A stretch of DNA of 64,000 nt, taken from the IMG/VR virus record IMGVR_UViG_3300008114_000020, positions 1 to 64,000 of that record; one strand, given 5' to 3'. This stretch comes from a virus. The notes beneath the pieces are model-generated. The model was not told the DNA's origin. It worked only from the letters and a program-made list of their open reading frames with translations, and searched no databases. Positions 44,210 to 51,618 of this stretch are shown one piece after another (within the stretch, counting starts at the first letter, position 1; each line of letters begins with the position of its first letter). Both the position numbers and the translations under genes were made by a program.

Positions 44210-45361
44210 ATGAAAATAATTATTTCAGAATCACAATTCATAAAACTTAATCAATCAATATCACAAGAAAGTGAATTGAATGAGAACCTATTGAGGTATT
44301 TTATGGGTGGTTATAAATCCGCAAAAGATTTCGCGAAACTATTAAGAACAAATAAAACGATTTCATCAGAAATTCAAAACGTATTCAAGGACCCCGTCAT
44401 GTATGGGAAATTTAATTTAGTTGGTGTTAAAACAGTAGACGATTTCGCAAAATTAATTGAGTCTAATAGATATACACCAAAATTGAAAGGTCAGTTTGAA
44501 CTTTTTATTTTAAAATCCCCGAAAGTTTATCCAAATCTAGTGGATATTTCCGCAAATTCTTTAGTGAAGAACAAAACGTTTTTAGAAAAATTTAGACCAG
44601 AGATGATGCAAGGTGAATCGGAATTTAGAATACAATTAAAAAAATCACGATACAACGATTATGCTATAAATAAAATTGTTGAGAAAACTAAACATCTAAT
44701 CAAAAAATCAACAAATCAATTTACATCAGCATTAGCACCAATTCAAGCCGAAATCGGGACATTAAAACCCGATTATGTAAAACTTTTTGGTATTGAGAAG
44801 TATGATAACTTGGTATCAGCACTATTGACTAATAAAATAAATCAGACTCAATTCATCAATACTTTAAGAAGAACAACCGGTAATACCAAAAAAGTTGGTA
44901 GTAATATGGTTAAAGTGTTTAGGGCGGGACCTAAGAAAGATAATTTTTTCTATGTTAGTCCTAGTAAAAAATATGTTACAAAAAACTATGCGTCAAATAA
45001 TCCAAACGCTGTTCAACCTATGTATGTTAATTTGGGTAGAACTTTAGATTTAACTCGTTTAGACCCAAGAGCGGTGAAGATGGACTCTTTTGTAAAATAT
45101 TTAAAAGATTCGGGTGTAAAATTCACAAAAGAAGAAGAAATTAAATTATTAGGTAAATTCCTCAAACCACAAAGTAAAACATCATTTGGAAAAAGTTACC
45201 ATGACGTACAACTGTGGCACATAATTAACACATCACCCGAAATCGCGAGTGCAGCATCAAGAAGTGGTTTTAATTCAATTAAACAATTTGAAACATCATC
45301 ATTCGCACCAGATGCGTGGAATAAAGGTGACTTTTCATATTTTATTTTGAAACAACCTTAA
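44210..45361 (+). CDS. ADP-ribosyltransferase-like late protein, 383 aa
   Basis: The N-terminus M-K-I-I-I-S-E-S-Q-F-I-K-L carries the shared leader. Residues 233-285 read V-K-V-F-R238-A-G … F-F-Y248-V-S250-P-S-K-K-Y … M-Y-V-N-L-G-R-T-L-D-L, resembling the NAD-binding core of ADP-ribosyltransferase toxins (Arg, then Y/S-T-S-like strand). A catalytic Glu cannot be fixed with confidence. In T4 the injected internal protein Alt is an ADP-ribosyltransferase with a cleaved N-terminal targeting peptide, which makes the combination notable. Confidence 0.5.
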   Translation: MKIIISESQFIKLNQSISQESELNENLLRYFMGGYKSAKDFAKLLRTNKTISSEIQNVFKDPVMYGKFNLVGVKTVDDFAKLIESNRYTPKLKGQFELFILKSPKVYPNLVDISANSLVKNKTFLEKFRPEMMQGESEFRIQLKKSRYNDYAINKIVEKTKHLIKKSTNQFTSALAPIQAEIGTLKPDYVKLFGIEKYDNLVSALLTNKINQTQFINTLRRTTGNTKKVGSNMVKVFRAGPKKDNFFYVSPSKKYVTKNYASNNPNAVQPMYVNLGRTLDLTRLDPRAVKMDSFVKYLKDSGVKFTKEEEIKLLGKFLKPQSKTSFGKSYHDVQLWHIINTSPEIASAASRSGFNSIKQFETSSFAPDAWNKGDFSYFILKQP

Positions 45362-45368
45362 TCTTATT

Positions 45369-45452
45369 TTATTTGTTTTTATTGTATTGGTCAAAAAAGA
45401 CCATTCCCCATCCGATAAAGACAACCCCTAAAATAATATACGGTAAAATCAT
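45369..45452 (-). CDS. Possible 27-aa membrane peptide
   Basis: ATG 45452 to TAA 45369-45371 on the - strand. One membrane helix (ILPYIILGVVFIGWGMVFF) and a polar tail. A near-consensus host-type promoter (TTTG-N19-TATCTTAT) lies upstream. Otherwise the 233-base gap 45362-45594 shows only an AAAGAC/GTCTTT palindrome. Confidence 0.4.
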   Translation of the reverse strand: MILPYIILGVVFIGWGMVFFDQYNKNK

Positions 45453-45570
45453 AACATTTGTTTTTACATAAGATATCAATATTATTTTAATAAACAAAAC
45501 AATTCTCAATCTACGTAATTAAGAAACAATAAAAAGACCGTCTTTGAAAGATTTTTTTTGTTTTACCTAA

Positions 45571-45578
45571 TATTTATT
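45571..45578 (+). promoter_or_regulatory. Late-type motif TATTTATT
   Basis: 16 bases before ATG 45595. Confidence 0.5.
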
Positions 45579-45594
45579 AGAAAAGAAAATTATC

Positions 45595-46125
45595 ATGTAT
45601 AAAAATTTTAGAGTTTCAGAAGAGGAGAAAAAACAAATTCTTGAAATGCACCAATCAAATGGATATAACGCCGCAAGTAATTTAATTAACGAACAAGGTG
45701 GACAAGACCCCGCTTGGATTAAACAATCCGACTCAAATCTTAATTTTACTTCAAAAGCAAAAATGGGAATTGAGGATGGAACTCAGGCGACTTATGTGGC
45801 TGGTGGGTCGGGAGACGACAGTTTTGTAATTATTATCCCAAAAGGAAGTAAATTTAAAGTATCTCCAAGTGGTTCATTCCTTTTGTCAATAGGATATCTT
45901 GTGAGTAAAACCGCACTATTTCAAAATGGACTTCAACCCGCAACACTTTTCACTGATAATTTAGCAGTGTCAAAAGCACTTCATAGTGGTAAATTAAATG
46001 CAAGGGCGGTTAATATTGCAGGAACTGTTGATGGAAATATAATTTATGAGGGGGGTTCAACAGCGTTTAGATTACCTAACACTGGTGAAGCTTTATCTCA
46101 GAGAATTCAAAAATCTTTTGCATAA
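45595..46125 (+). CDS. Late protein with leader-like start, 176 aa
   Basis: M-Y-K-N-F-R-V-S-E-E-E-K-K-Q-I-L-E-M resembles the shared motif with an I-L-E site. The body looks beta-rich (Y-V-A-G-G-S-G-D-D-S-F-V-I-I-I-P) and ends in a short basic helix. Role unknown. Confidence 0.65.
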   Translation: MYKNFRVSEEEKKQILEMHQSNGYNAASNLINEQGGQDPAWIKQSDSNLNFTSKAKMGIEDGTQATYVAGGSGDDSFVIIIPKGSKFKVSPSGSFLLSIGYLVSKTALFQNGLQPATLFTDNLAVSKALHSGKLNARAVNIAGTVDGNIIYEGGSTAFRLPNTGEALSQRIQKSFA

Positions 46126-46146
46126 GTAAAAACATTTATTAAATAT

Positions 46147-46177
46147 AAAAGGGGAGTTAAACTCCCCTTTTTTTTAT
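46147..46177. terminator. Bidirectional terminator
   Basis: AAAAGGGGAGTTTAACTCCCC-like perfect hairpin between convergent genes (46125 + and 46174 -), with T runs on both sides. Confidence 0.85.
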
Positions 46178-46716
46178 TTTACCAATATCATAAAATTATA
46201 GGTCTTATCACTGTAATTCTGTGAGAAAAAAACACCAACCGTTTTTGAAGACGGATTTGTTAAATCGGAAAACAAATCAGAATCTAACGACATAACATCT
46301 AATAGATAATCACAAAACTTTAATTCTTTATTTTCAAAGTGCGCAACATACCCATACTCACTGAACAATCCGTATGTTCCCCATGTAAATCCTTGAGATA
46401 AAGGTAAACCATTTAAATTGGATACTGTGAGATAATCACTAATATCACAACTGAAGGTCACCTCATTTACACCGTTTTCACTTCTTAAGTTATTAATTGA
46501 CGTTAGAACACTTTGAATAACTAATTGTTGGTTGAGACCATATTCGGTGATTGGGGATGTCTTATCTTCTTGTAAAGGTATAATCTTAATCGACCAATCA
46601 CCGTTATCCACATATGTAATAATATCTGATTTAAATCTTTTCTGAATATCAGAAGTTTGACCAAAAGAGTTTAGTACCATTACCAAACTAACACACAAAA
46701 CAACTACATTTTTCAT
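46174..46716 (-). CDS. Secreted protein, CAP-like, 180 aa
   Basis: A signal peptide (M-K-N-V-V-V-L-C-V-S-L-V-M-V-L-N-S-F-G) with cleavage near residue 19 is followed by I-N-N-L-R-S-E-N-G-V-N-E-V near 71, which resembles the first helix of CAP/SCP domains. The later F-S-Q-N-Y-S-D-K-T-Y-N-F-M-I strand fits too, but the catalytic-like His are missing. Driven by a host-type promoter. Confidence 0.5.
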   Translation of the reverse strand: MKNVVVLCVSLVMVLNSFGQTSDIQKRFKSDIITYVDNGDWSIKIIPLQEDKTSPITEYGLNQQLVIQSVLTSINNLRSENGVNEVTFSCDISDYLTVSNLNGLPLSQGFTWGTYGLFSEYGYVAHFENKELKFCDYLLDVMSLDSDLFSDLTNPSSKTVGVFFSQNYSDKTYNFMILVK

Positions 46717-46738
46717 AACTTTTGTTTTAATATTTGAA

Positions 46739-46769
46739 CAAAGTTATATATATTTTTAATATATCCAAA
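46739..46769 (-). promoter_or_regulatory. Host-type promoter
   Basis: TTTG (46766-46769), 19 bases, TAACTTTG (46739-46746) on the - strand, for the secreted protein. Confidence 0.75.
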
Positions 46770-46826
46770 TTTTTTTTGAAATATTTTTAAAAAAAAATAA
46801 TCATGGGTGTCTAATATATTTCTTGA

Positions 46827-46834
46827 TATTTATA
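46827..46834 (+). promoter_or_regulatory. Late-type motif TATTTATA
   Basis: 18 bases before ATG 46853. Confidence 0.5.
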
Positions 46835-46852
46835 TTATAAAGAAGAAAATTC

Positions 46853-48145
46853 ATGAGAAAAGTAATACGATTAACAGAATCGGACTTAGTGGAGGTTGTT
46901 AAAAATATTTTATTAGAACAAAATTATTCAGAGATACAAGGAACCACTGACCCTACACCAATTGCAAAACTTTCGGTTTTAACTGATGCTGGTCTACCGG
47001 CTGATAATAATAATTTTAGGGGGAGATGGGTTTTAGAACAACCAAACATAGGTAAAACTTTTAGTGAAACAAAAAATTTAAGTCTATTTAGAAATTTAAC
47101 ACCAAAATCACCCGCTGGTGGTGAGAATTATATTGAGATGATGGTACAAAAATTTATACCTAATGAACTAAATCCTGATAAAACAATTAAAAAGAAAGGT
47201 TATCCCGATACGAGTACCCCACCTGTTGTAGAATCTTTAACTAATAGTGGTTCAAAAACATTTAATGTTAAATACAAAGACCCCGATGGTAAACATACTT
47301 GGAGTCTCATTAGGATAGTAGCATCAGGTAATGGTTTGTTAGCCTTATCTAGAGCGTTATTAGAAGCTCAAGGAACACCAAATAAAATTACAATTGGTAT
47401 GTCACAAACTAAAAGGGCTAGCGGTAGTTATGTATATAATGCGGCAAAAATTGGTAATATCACACCAACGTTGAATCTAATATCGAATATGGTAACCGCA
47501 TCCATTATTACTAAGAGTGGGTTACTTTCTCCAACATTAAAACAATACGTCAGTGGTGATATGGTTAGTATTGGTACATATTTTAACAGGTCTAACGAAG
47601 ACATTGCAAAATTAATCGCGAATTCGTTATACTTTTTTGATACATTTTTTATTCCCGAAAACGAAATTCAGGTTTTCAGAAAAAAAACAGATTCGTCAGG
47701 AAAGTTACTTTTACCAAACTATAATTCTCAACCTTTTTTAGATTTGATAAACACAATGCCAGTGTTTAATGACATCCAAGGGTTGGTGGATGGACAAGGT
47801 GGATACCAAAAATGGAAAAATGTTGAACCAGAGGTTATAAAATTATATGACAAATATAATGAATTAATTAAAAATGCTGTTGTTGAACAATACAAGAAAA
47901 GATTATTAGCATTTTTTACTGATGTTTATAAAGACGCAAATCAAGCAAATCAACTTGTAAGTTCGACACAATTTAGGTCTGCTAGTATAAAAATTGAGGG
48001 TGCATTTAACAACGCGGTCGAAGGTGTGAAATACACAGGTACGGTAAAAATTGATAATGCAACATCAAAAACAACGGCTAACACCTATGAAGTCGGTAAA
48101 TCAAAACCTATTACAAATACCCCAAAACAACCTAACCAAAAATAA
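46853..48145 (+). CDS. Large late protein with shared N-terminal motif, 430 aa
   Basis: M-R-K-V-I-R-L-T-E-S-D-L-V-E-V-V-K-N-I-L-L-E is nearly the same leader as in the L,D-transpeptidase-like protein, ending in L-L-E. The body has no recognised family; it is mixed alpha/beta with a Thr/Lys-rich C-terminal tail. Likely an internal or virion protein. Confidence 0.65.
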   Translation: MRKVIRLTESDLVEVVKNILLEQNYSEIQGTTDPTPIAKLSVLTDAGLPADNNNFRGRWVLEQPNIGKTFSETKNLSLFRNLTPKSPAGGENYIEMMVQKFIPNELNPDKTIKKKGYPDTSTPPVVESLTNSGSKTFNVKYKDPDGKHTWSLIRIVASGNGLLALSRALLEAQGTPNKITIGMSQTKRASGSYVYNAAKIGNITPTLNLISNMVTASIITKSGLLSPTLKQYVSGDMVSIGTYFNRSNEDIAKLIANSLYFFDTFFIPENEIQVFRKKTDSSGKLLLPNYNSQPFLDLINTMPVFNDIQGLVDGQGGYQKWKNVEPEVIKLYDKYNELIKNAVVEQYKKRLLAFFTDVYKDANQANQLVSSTQFRSASIKIEGAFNNAVEGVKYTGTVKIDNATSKTTANTYEVGKSKPITNTPKQPNQK

Positions 48146-48177
48146 AAAAAGGGAGTTTAAACTCCCTTTTGTTTTTT
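48144..48177. terminator. Bidirectional terminator
   Basis: AAGGGAGTTTAAACTCCCTT perfect hairpin between convergent genes, with A/T runs on both sides. Confidence 0.85.
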
Positions 48178-48616
48178 ATAAACCGGCTTCCCAAGTTATA
48201 AGATGGTCATCTTGGGGTAAAGAAACTTTCACAGAGTCCTGTCCAATAAATTTAATGTAACCATTTAACTTATCACCGATAATTTGAATGGTTATGGTAT
48301 TCATGTCGTCATTTTTGTAGTATTGTGAAACTTTATAACCACGACATTCACCTTTTAGGTTCATAACAATCACGGAATCTGGTTTGATATCCATGGGTGT
48401 TTTACGTCTCACCAAAATACGGTCGGCATAAATCAATGGGTCAGTTATTCTTTCTTCAAGATTATCATCCTCCATTGGGGTTATCTTCAACCCATTCTTG
48501 ATTTCAACCAACTTAATTGGATAAATCAAATCCACCGATGAATCGGTTTCGTTTTCTTGTCCAAACAATACCACTGAAGACAAGATGAAGACGGCGATTA
48601 ATGATAATTTTTTCAT
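48176..48616 (-). CDS. Secreted protein, 146 aa
   Basis: A signal peptide (M-K-K-L-S-L-I-A-V-F-I-L-S-S-V-V-L-F-G) cleaved near residue 19-20 is followed by a beta-rich domain. No family recognised. It has a host-type promoter and no leader motif, unlike the late genes around it. Confidence 0.65.
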   Translation of the reverse strand: MKKLSLIAVFILSSVVLFGQENETDSSVDLIYPIKLVEIKNGLKITPMEDDNLEERITDPLIYADRILVRRKTPMDIKPDSVIVMNLKGECRGYKVSQYYKNDDMNTITIQIIGDKLNGYIKFIGQDSVKVSLPQDDHLITWEAGL

Positions 48617-48638
48617 GACTTTAATTAATTTGTTGATT

Positions 48639-48670
48639 CAAAGGTATGGCGACTTTTAGAATATTCCAAA
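48639..48670 (-). promoter_or_regulatory. Host-type promoter
   Basis: TTTG (48667-48670), 20 bases, TACCTTTG (48639-48646) on the - strand. Confidence 0.8.
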
Positions 48671-48739
48671 TTTTTTTCAAATATTTTTAAAAAAAAATCG
48701 TAACTAATTCAAAATCAACTTATTAAATTTGAAAATATT

Positions 48740-49078
48740 TTACCAAAATAGTTGTATACATATCATTGCCACTGCTAAAATCAAGGTAATTACGGTCTTT
48801 AAAGTCATAACCTCGGAAAATAACCACATAGACATAAAGGTGAAAACAATCATTCCTGACGCAAAACCTATAAGTCTCGCTGGCCATAACTGAAACCCAA
48901 AATATGTTACAATAAGTCGAACTGATTCTAAGGTCAGTAACATTGCGGGTACCCCAAAAATAAAAAGACTAATTATTTTGTTATCGTTCATCCATTTATA
49001 TTTCAAAGGTCCCTGATATTGTATAAATGTTAAAATGTGAGCACAAATAGCATAGACTAGTCCTAAAATTAAATTCAT
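48740..49078 (-). CDS. Four-helix membrane protein, 112 aa
   Basis: Four hydrophobic helices (near 2-20, 35-58, 65-85 and 93-111). W-P-A-R-L-I-G and V-M-T-L-K-T-V-I-T-L-I-L-A-V resemble a small transporter-like membrane protein found in marine phages and bacteria, similar in layout to half of a drug/metabolite transporter. Role unknown. Confidence 0.6.
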   Translation of the reverse strand: MNLILGLVYAICAHILTFIQYQGPLKYKWMNDNKIISLFIFGVPAMLLTLESVRLIVTYFGFQLWPARLIGFASGMIVFTFMSMWLFSEVMTLKTVITLILAVAMICIQLFW

Positions 49079-49137
49079 GTATTAAAGATACGAATTATTT
49101 CTATCAAATCAAAATATAAAAAATATTTTAAAATTTT

Positions 49138-49169
49138 TTTGGATATTCCAAAAATATGTTTTATGTTTG
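49138..49169 (+). promoter_or_regulatory. Host-type promoter of the CAP protein
   Basis: TTTG (49138-49141), 20 bases, TATGTTTG (49162-49169), 4 bases before ATG 49174. Confidence 0.75.
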
Positions 49170-49173
49170 TGGT

Positions 49174-49845
49174 ATGAAAAGATTGATTCTGATATTATTA
49201 TTGGTGAAGTCACAAATTGTTGTCTCTCAAACAAATCGTATCTCACAAGACTCTATTAATATCTATTTTCAAAATATTGTCAACGAGTATAGGGTTAACA
49301 ATAACCTAAGTAGTTTATCTATTGATACCACATTAAGTCCTTTTACAAAAAATTGGTCGGAGTACATGTTTAAACAAAATTATTGTGGACATGGTGTTGG
49401 CGACGAATCATTTGAAAATCGAGCAATTAATTTTGTATCTATAAGAGAACTTTATTGTGTTGAAAACGTGGCGGGTCCGTGGGATTTTACCAAAGACTTA
49501 CCATATGATGTTGAAGACCCAAGTTACACATATTATACTAAAATTGGATTGGATGGTCTCGATTACAAATACAAATTAACCAGCACCGAAATACACACTT
49601 TATTGGATGTTGAAAATAAAATAGGTGAAGGTGTAAACACCAACAAAAATATTGCAGTTTTCGTTTTTTATCTATGGAAAAACTCACCATCTCACAACGA
49701 AGCGTTATTAGATTATCAAACAACTAAATTCTATGTTTCCATAACATATGTTGGTACAAAAATAACAGCGTCGTATTTAGCCACAAGTTCCCCGAAACCA
49801 ATAAGTAAAAAAAGACAGGGATGGTTAAGTAAATTATGTCGTTAG
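49174..49845 (+). CDS. Secreted CAP/SCP-domain protein, 223 aa
   Basis: Start 49174 (M-K-R-L-I-L-I-L-L-L-V-K-S-Q-I-V-V-S-Q) gives a signal peptide; a longer start would overlap the promoter. The mature protein has the CAP pattern: I-V-N-E-Y-R-V-N-N-N-L, W-S-E-Y-M, N-Y-C-G-H-G, C-V-E-N-V-A-G and, later, W-K-N-S-P-S-H-N-E-A-L-L. The H and E positions of the CAP cleft are present. CAP proteins act outside the cytoplasm, in some cases as lipid binders or proteases; the role here is unknown. Confidence 0.7.
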   Translation: MKRLILILLLVKSQIVVSQTNRISQDSINIYFQNIVNEYRVNNNLSSLSIDTTLSPFTKNWSEYMFKQNYCGHGVGDESFENRAINFVSIRELYCVENVAGPWDFTKDLPYDVEDPSYTYYTKIGLDGLDYKYKLTSTEIHTLLDVENKIGEGVNTNKNIAVFVFYLWKNSPSHNEALLDYQTTKFYVSITYVGTKITASYLATSSPKPISKKRQGWLSKLCR

Positions 49846-49866
49846 ATTTATAACAATTAAATGAGA

Positions 49867-49874
49867 TATTTATA
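49867..49874 (+). promoter_or_regulatory. Late-type motif TATTTATA
   Basis: 12 bases before ATG 49887. Confidence 0.5.
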
Positions 49875-49886
49875 AATAAAAAAGTC

Positions 49887-50348
49887 ATGACCCAAATTAT
49901 AGTAACAGAAACGCAGTTAAAGAACCTCACAAGAAGATTAAACGAAGATTCTATGGATAGTAAGTATAGAATGGAATGTAAAGCCGACGTTGATTATTAT
50001 AAAGTAATGTACAACGGTATGGAAATTGAATATGTATATCCATTAAATATTAACGTAAATTTTGACATCGATTTAGAGGGAAGAAGTTATGGTATTAAAA
50101 GTGTATCCGTATATAATATCGTTGGTCCATCTGAAGTAGAAATGGAGATAGAATACTACCCTGAAAATAGTGATGATTCAGTAGATGAAACCGTTGTTGT
50201 GCCACTAAATTGGGATAATGTTGTAATAGATAAGGATGAGAATTTGGGTTATATTGGTATTGGTGATATTATACAAATTTCATTGAAAAATGATGAGAGT
50301 GGTAAAATCGTTTGTGATACCATTACAGTAAGTAGTTTCTCTATATAA
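49887..50348 (+). CDS. Late protein with shared N-terminal motif, 153 aa
   Basis: M-T-Q-I-I-V-T-E-T-Q-L-K-N-L-T-R-R-L-N-E carries the leader with an L-N-E site. The body is acidic and beta-rich (I-N-V-N-F-D-I-D-L-E-G). Role unknown. Confidence 0.65.
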   Translation: MTQIIVTETQLKNLTRRLNEDSMDSKYRMECKADVDYYKVMYNGMEIEYVYPLNINVNFDIDLEGRSYGIKSVSVYNIVGPSEVEMEIEYYPENSDDSVDETVVVPLNWDNVVIDKDENLGYIGIGDIIQISLKNDESGKIVCDTITVSSFSI

Positions 50349-50383
50349 TCTTTACATTTTTTTAAAGTAATCGTATACTTATA

Positions 50384-50395
50384 ATAGACCTTGTG
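50384..50395. repeat. Left arm of a 12-bp inverted repeat flanking the zinc-ribbon gene
   Basis: ATAGACCTTGTG, exactly complementary to CACAAGGTCTAT at 51286-51297. The pair brackets one gene. The 130-base leader before the gene also shows GTTGG/CCAAC pairing. Confidence 0.6.
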
Positions 50396-50479
50396 GTTGA
50401 AGTCGAAGTGTCCTCGTGATATTTGAGTTGGAATTGATACCAACGAATTCGGGTTCAAATACAAAAAAATATAAGGAAT

Positions 50480-51274
50480 ATGAATTACACAACCTCAAAC
50501 AGGTATGCTGTACCTCAATCTTTTATTACAAGAAGTAAACAAAGATTAAAACAGCACGTAGACACCGTATACATGAATAACGGTGATGAGTTCGAAATCG
50601 AACTTTACAATCCCACACAAAATAAAGTTTTAGCTAAGATTGAACTGAATGGTAAATCCATCGGTAATGGTATCATAGTTCGTCCTGGTGAAAGAGTTTT
50701 CCTCGAAAGGTACTTAGACGAAGCGAGAAAGTTTTTGTTTGAAACTTATGTTGTAAATGGGAATAATGAAGAAGTCCAAAAATCCATAGAGAATAATGGT
50801 GACGTTGTTGTCAGATTTTACGATGAAGTATCAACATACCCGTATTATGGTAGTATTCCCACTTGGAATAGTAATTGGAATAATAGTGGAACCCTTAGTT
50901 ATCCACCGGGTGTAAGAACCTTTACAACAAATAATATGAATTCTATTAGTTCTTCATCATCTAATTATTCATATGTGAATGATACCATCACCAGTAGTAT
51001 TGATGTGAACCTTAACATTCCAAAATTAAAAAAGAGTAAAGAAAGACACATTGAAACTGGTAGAGTTGAGAAAGGTTCTGAGTCAAACCAAACTTTTGTT
51101 TATGACAACAGTAATTTTAACTCTTTTCCATGTAAAACAAATTGGTGGAAAATAAAACCAAATTCAACCAAAGTGATGGTTCGGGAAGATTTAACTGTTT
51201 ACTGTACTGAATGTGGCTCAAAAAGAAAAAAAGATTCTCATAAATTTTGTCCCCATTGCGGAACAAAATATTAA
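50480..51274 (+). CDS. Conserved viral protein with C-terminal zinc ribbon, 264 aa
   Basis: Residues 30-120 form a beta-sandwich-like domain with I-V-R-P-G-E-R-V-F-L-E-R-Y-L-D-E and R-K-F-L-F-E-T-Y-V-V, a pattern I associate with proteins of large phages and giant viruses. A Ser/Asn-rich linker follows, then a zinc ribbon (C-T-E-C-G … C-P-H-C-G-T-K-Y) at the end. No leader motif or late-type promoter motif. Function unknown. Confidence 0.6.
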   Translation: MNYTTSNRYAVPQSFITRSKQRLKQHVDTVYMNNGDEFEIELYNPTQNKVLAKIELNGKSIGNGIIVRPGERVFLERYLDEARKFLFETYVVNGNNEEVQKSIENNGDVVVRFYDEVSTYPYYGSIPTWNSNWNNSGTLSYPPGVRTFTTNNMNSISSSSSNYSYVNDTITSSIDVNLNIPKLKKSKERHIETGRVEKGSESNQTFVYDNSNFNSFPCKTNWWKIKPNSTKVMVREDLTVYCTECGSKRKKDSHKFCPHCGTKY

Positions 51275-51285
51275 AATAAACTAAT

Positions 51286-51297
51286 CACAAGGTCTAT
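51286..51297. repeat. Right arm of the inverted repeat
   Basis: CACAAGGTCTAT, the reverse complement of 50384-50395. Confidence 0.6.
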
Positions 51298-51299
51298 GA

Positions 51300-51330
51300 A
51301 GGGGTTACAGGTTGTAACCCTTTCTTATTT
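51300..51330 (+). terminator. Rho-independent terminator
   Basis: GGGTTACA-GGT-TGTAACCC hairpin followed by a T-rich stretch on the + strand, after the zinc-ribbon gene. Confidence 0.8.
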
Positions 51331-51618
51331 AAAATCAACAGGTATTGATTTTATATCACTAATCGTGATATTTTTTAAACCCAACGTACCGTGTGAAATT
51401 GGTGCGAATACACCTTGGGTATGTAGGAATTGAAAATAATAATATAGGTACGTTGGGTCAATTTTGTTAAGGTATTCTTCTTTTACTTTAACACCAATGT
51501 TCTCTTCATAAAACTCCTTTGAGGGTTTACCGACACTTTGTTCGGAACCTTTTCTTTGTAACCAAAAATCGGCTTCGGGAAAATTGGTTTTAAATATACA
51601 TACATCTCCTATTCTCAT
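51325..51618 (-). CDS. HsdS-like half-domain protein, 97 aa
   Basis: Y-L-Y-Y-Y-F-Q-F-L, I-S-H-G-T-L-G-L-K-N-I and I-S-D-I-K-S-I-P-V resemble the target-recognition part of type I restriction specificity subunits (L-Y-Y … G-T … L … I … I-P-x-P). The protein is far shorter than HsdS and has no partner methylase here. It may be a DNA-binding or structural adaptor. Last gene of a four-gene - strand operon, overlapping its neighbour by 4 bases. Confidence 0.5.
   Translation of the reverse strand: MRIGDVCIFKTNFPEADFWLQRKGSEQSVGKPSKEFYEENIGVKVKEEYLNKIDPTYLYYYFQFLHTQGVFAPISHGTLGLKNITISDIKSIPVDFK

Noticed and set aside
50383-50470. A possible tRNA before the zinc-ribbon gene (GGGTTCAAAT)
   Set aside because: The T-stem does not pair and no cloverleaf fits; the region is better described as an untranslated leader with an inverted repeat.
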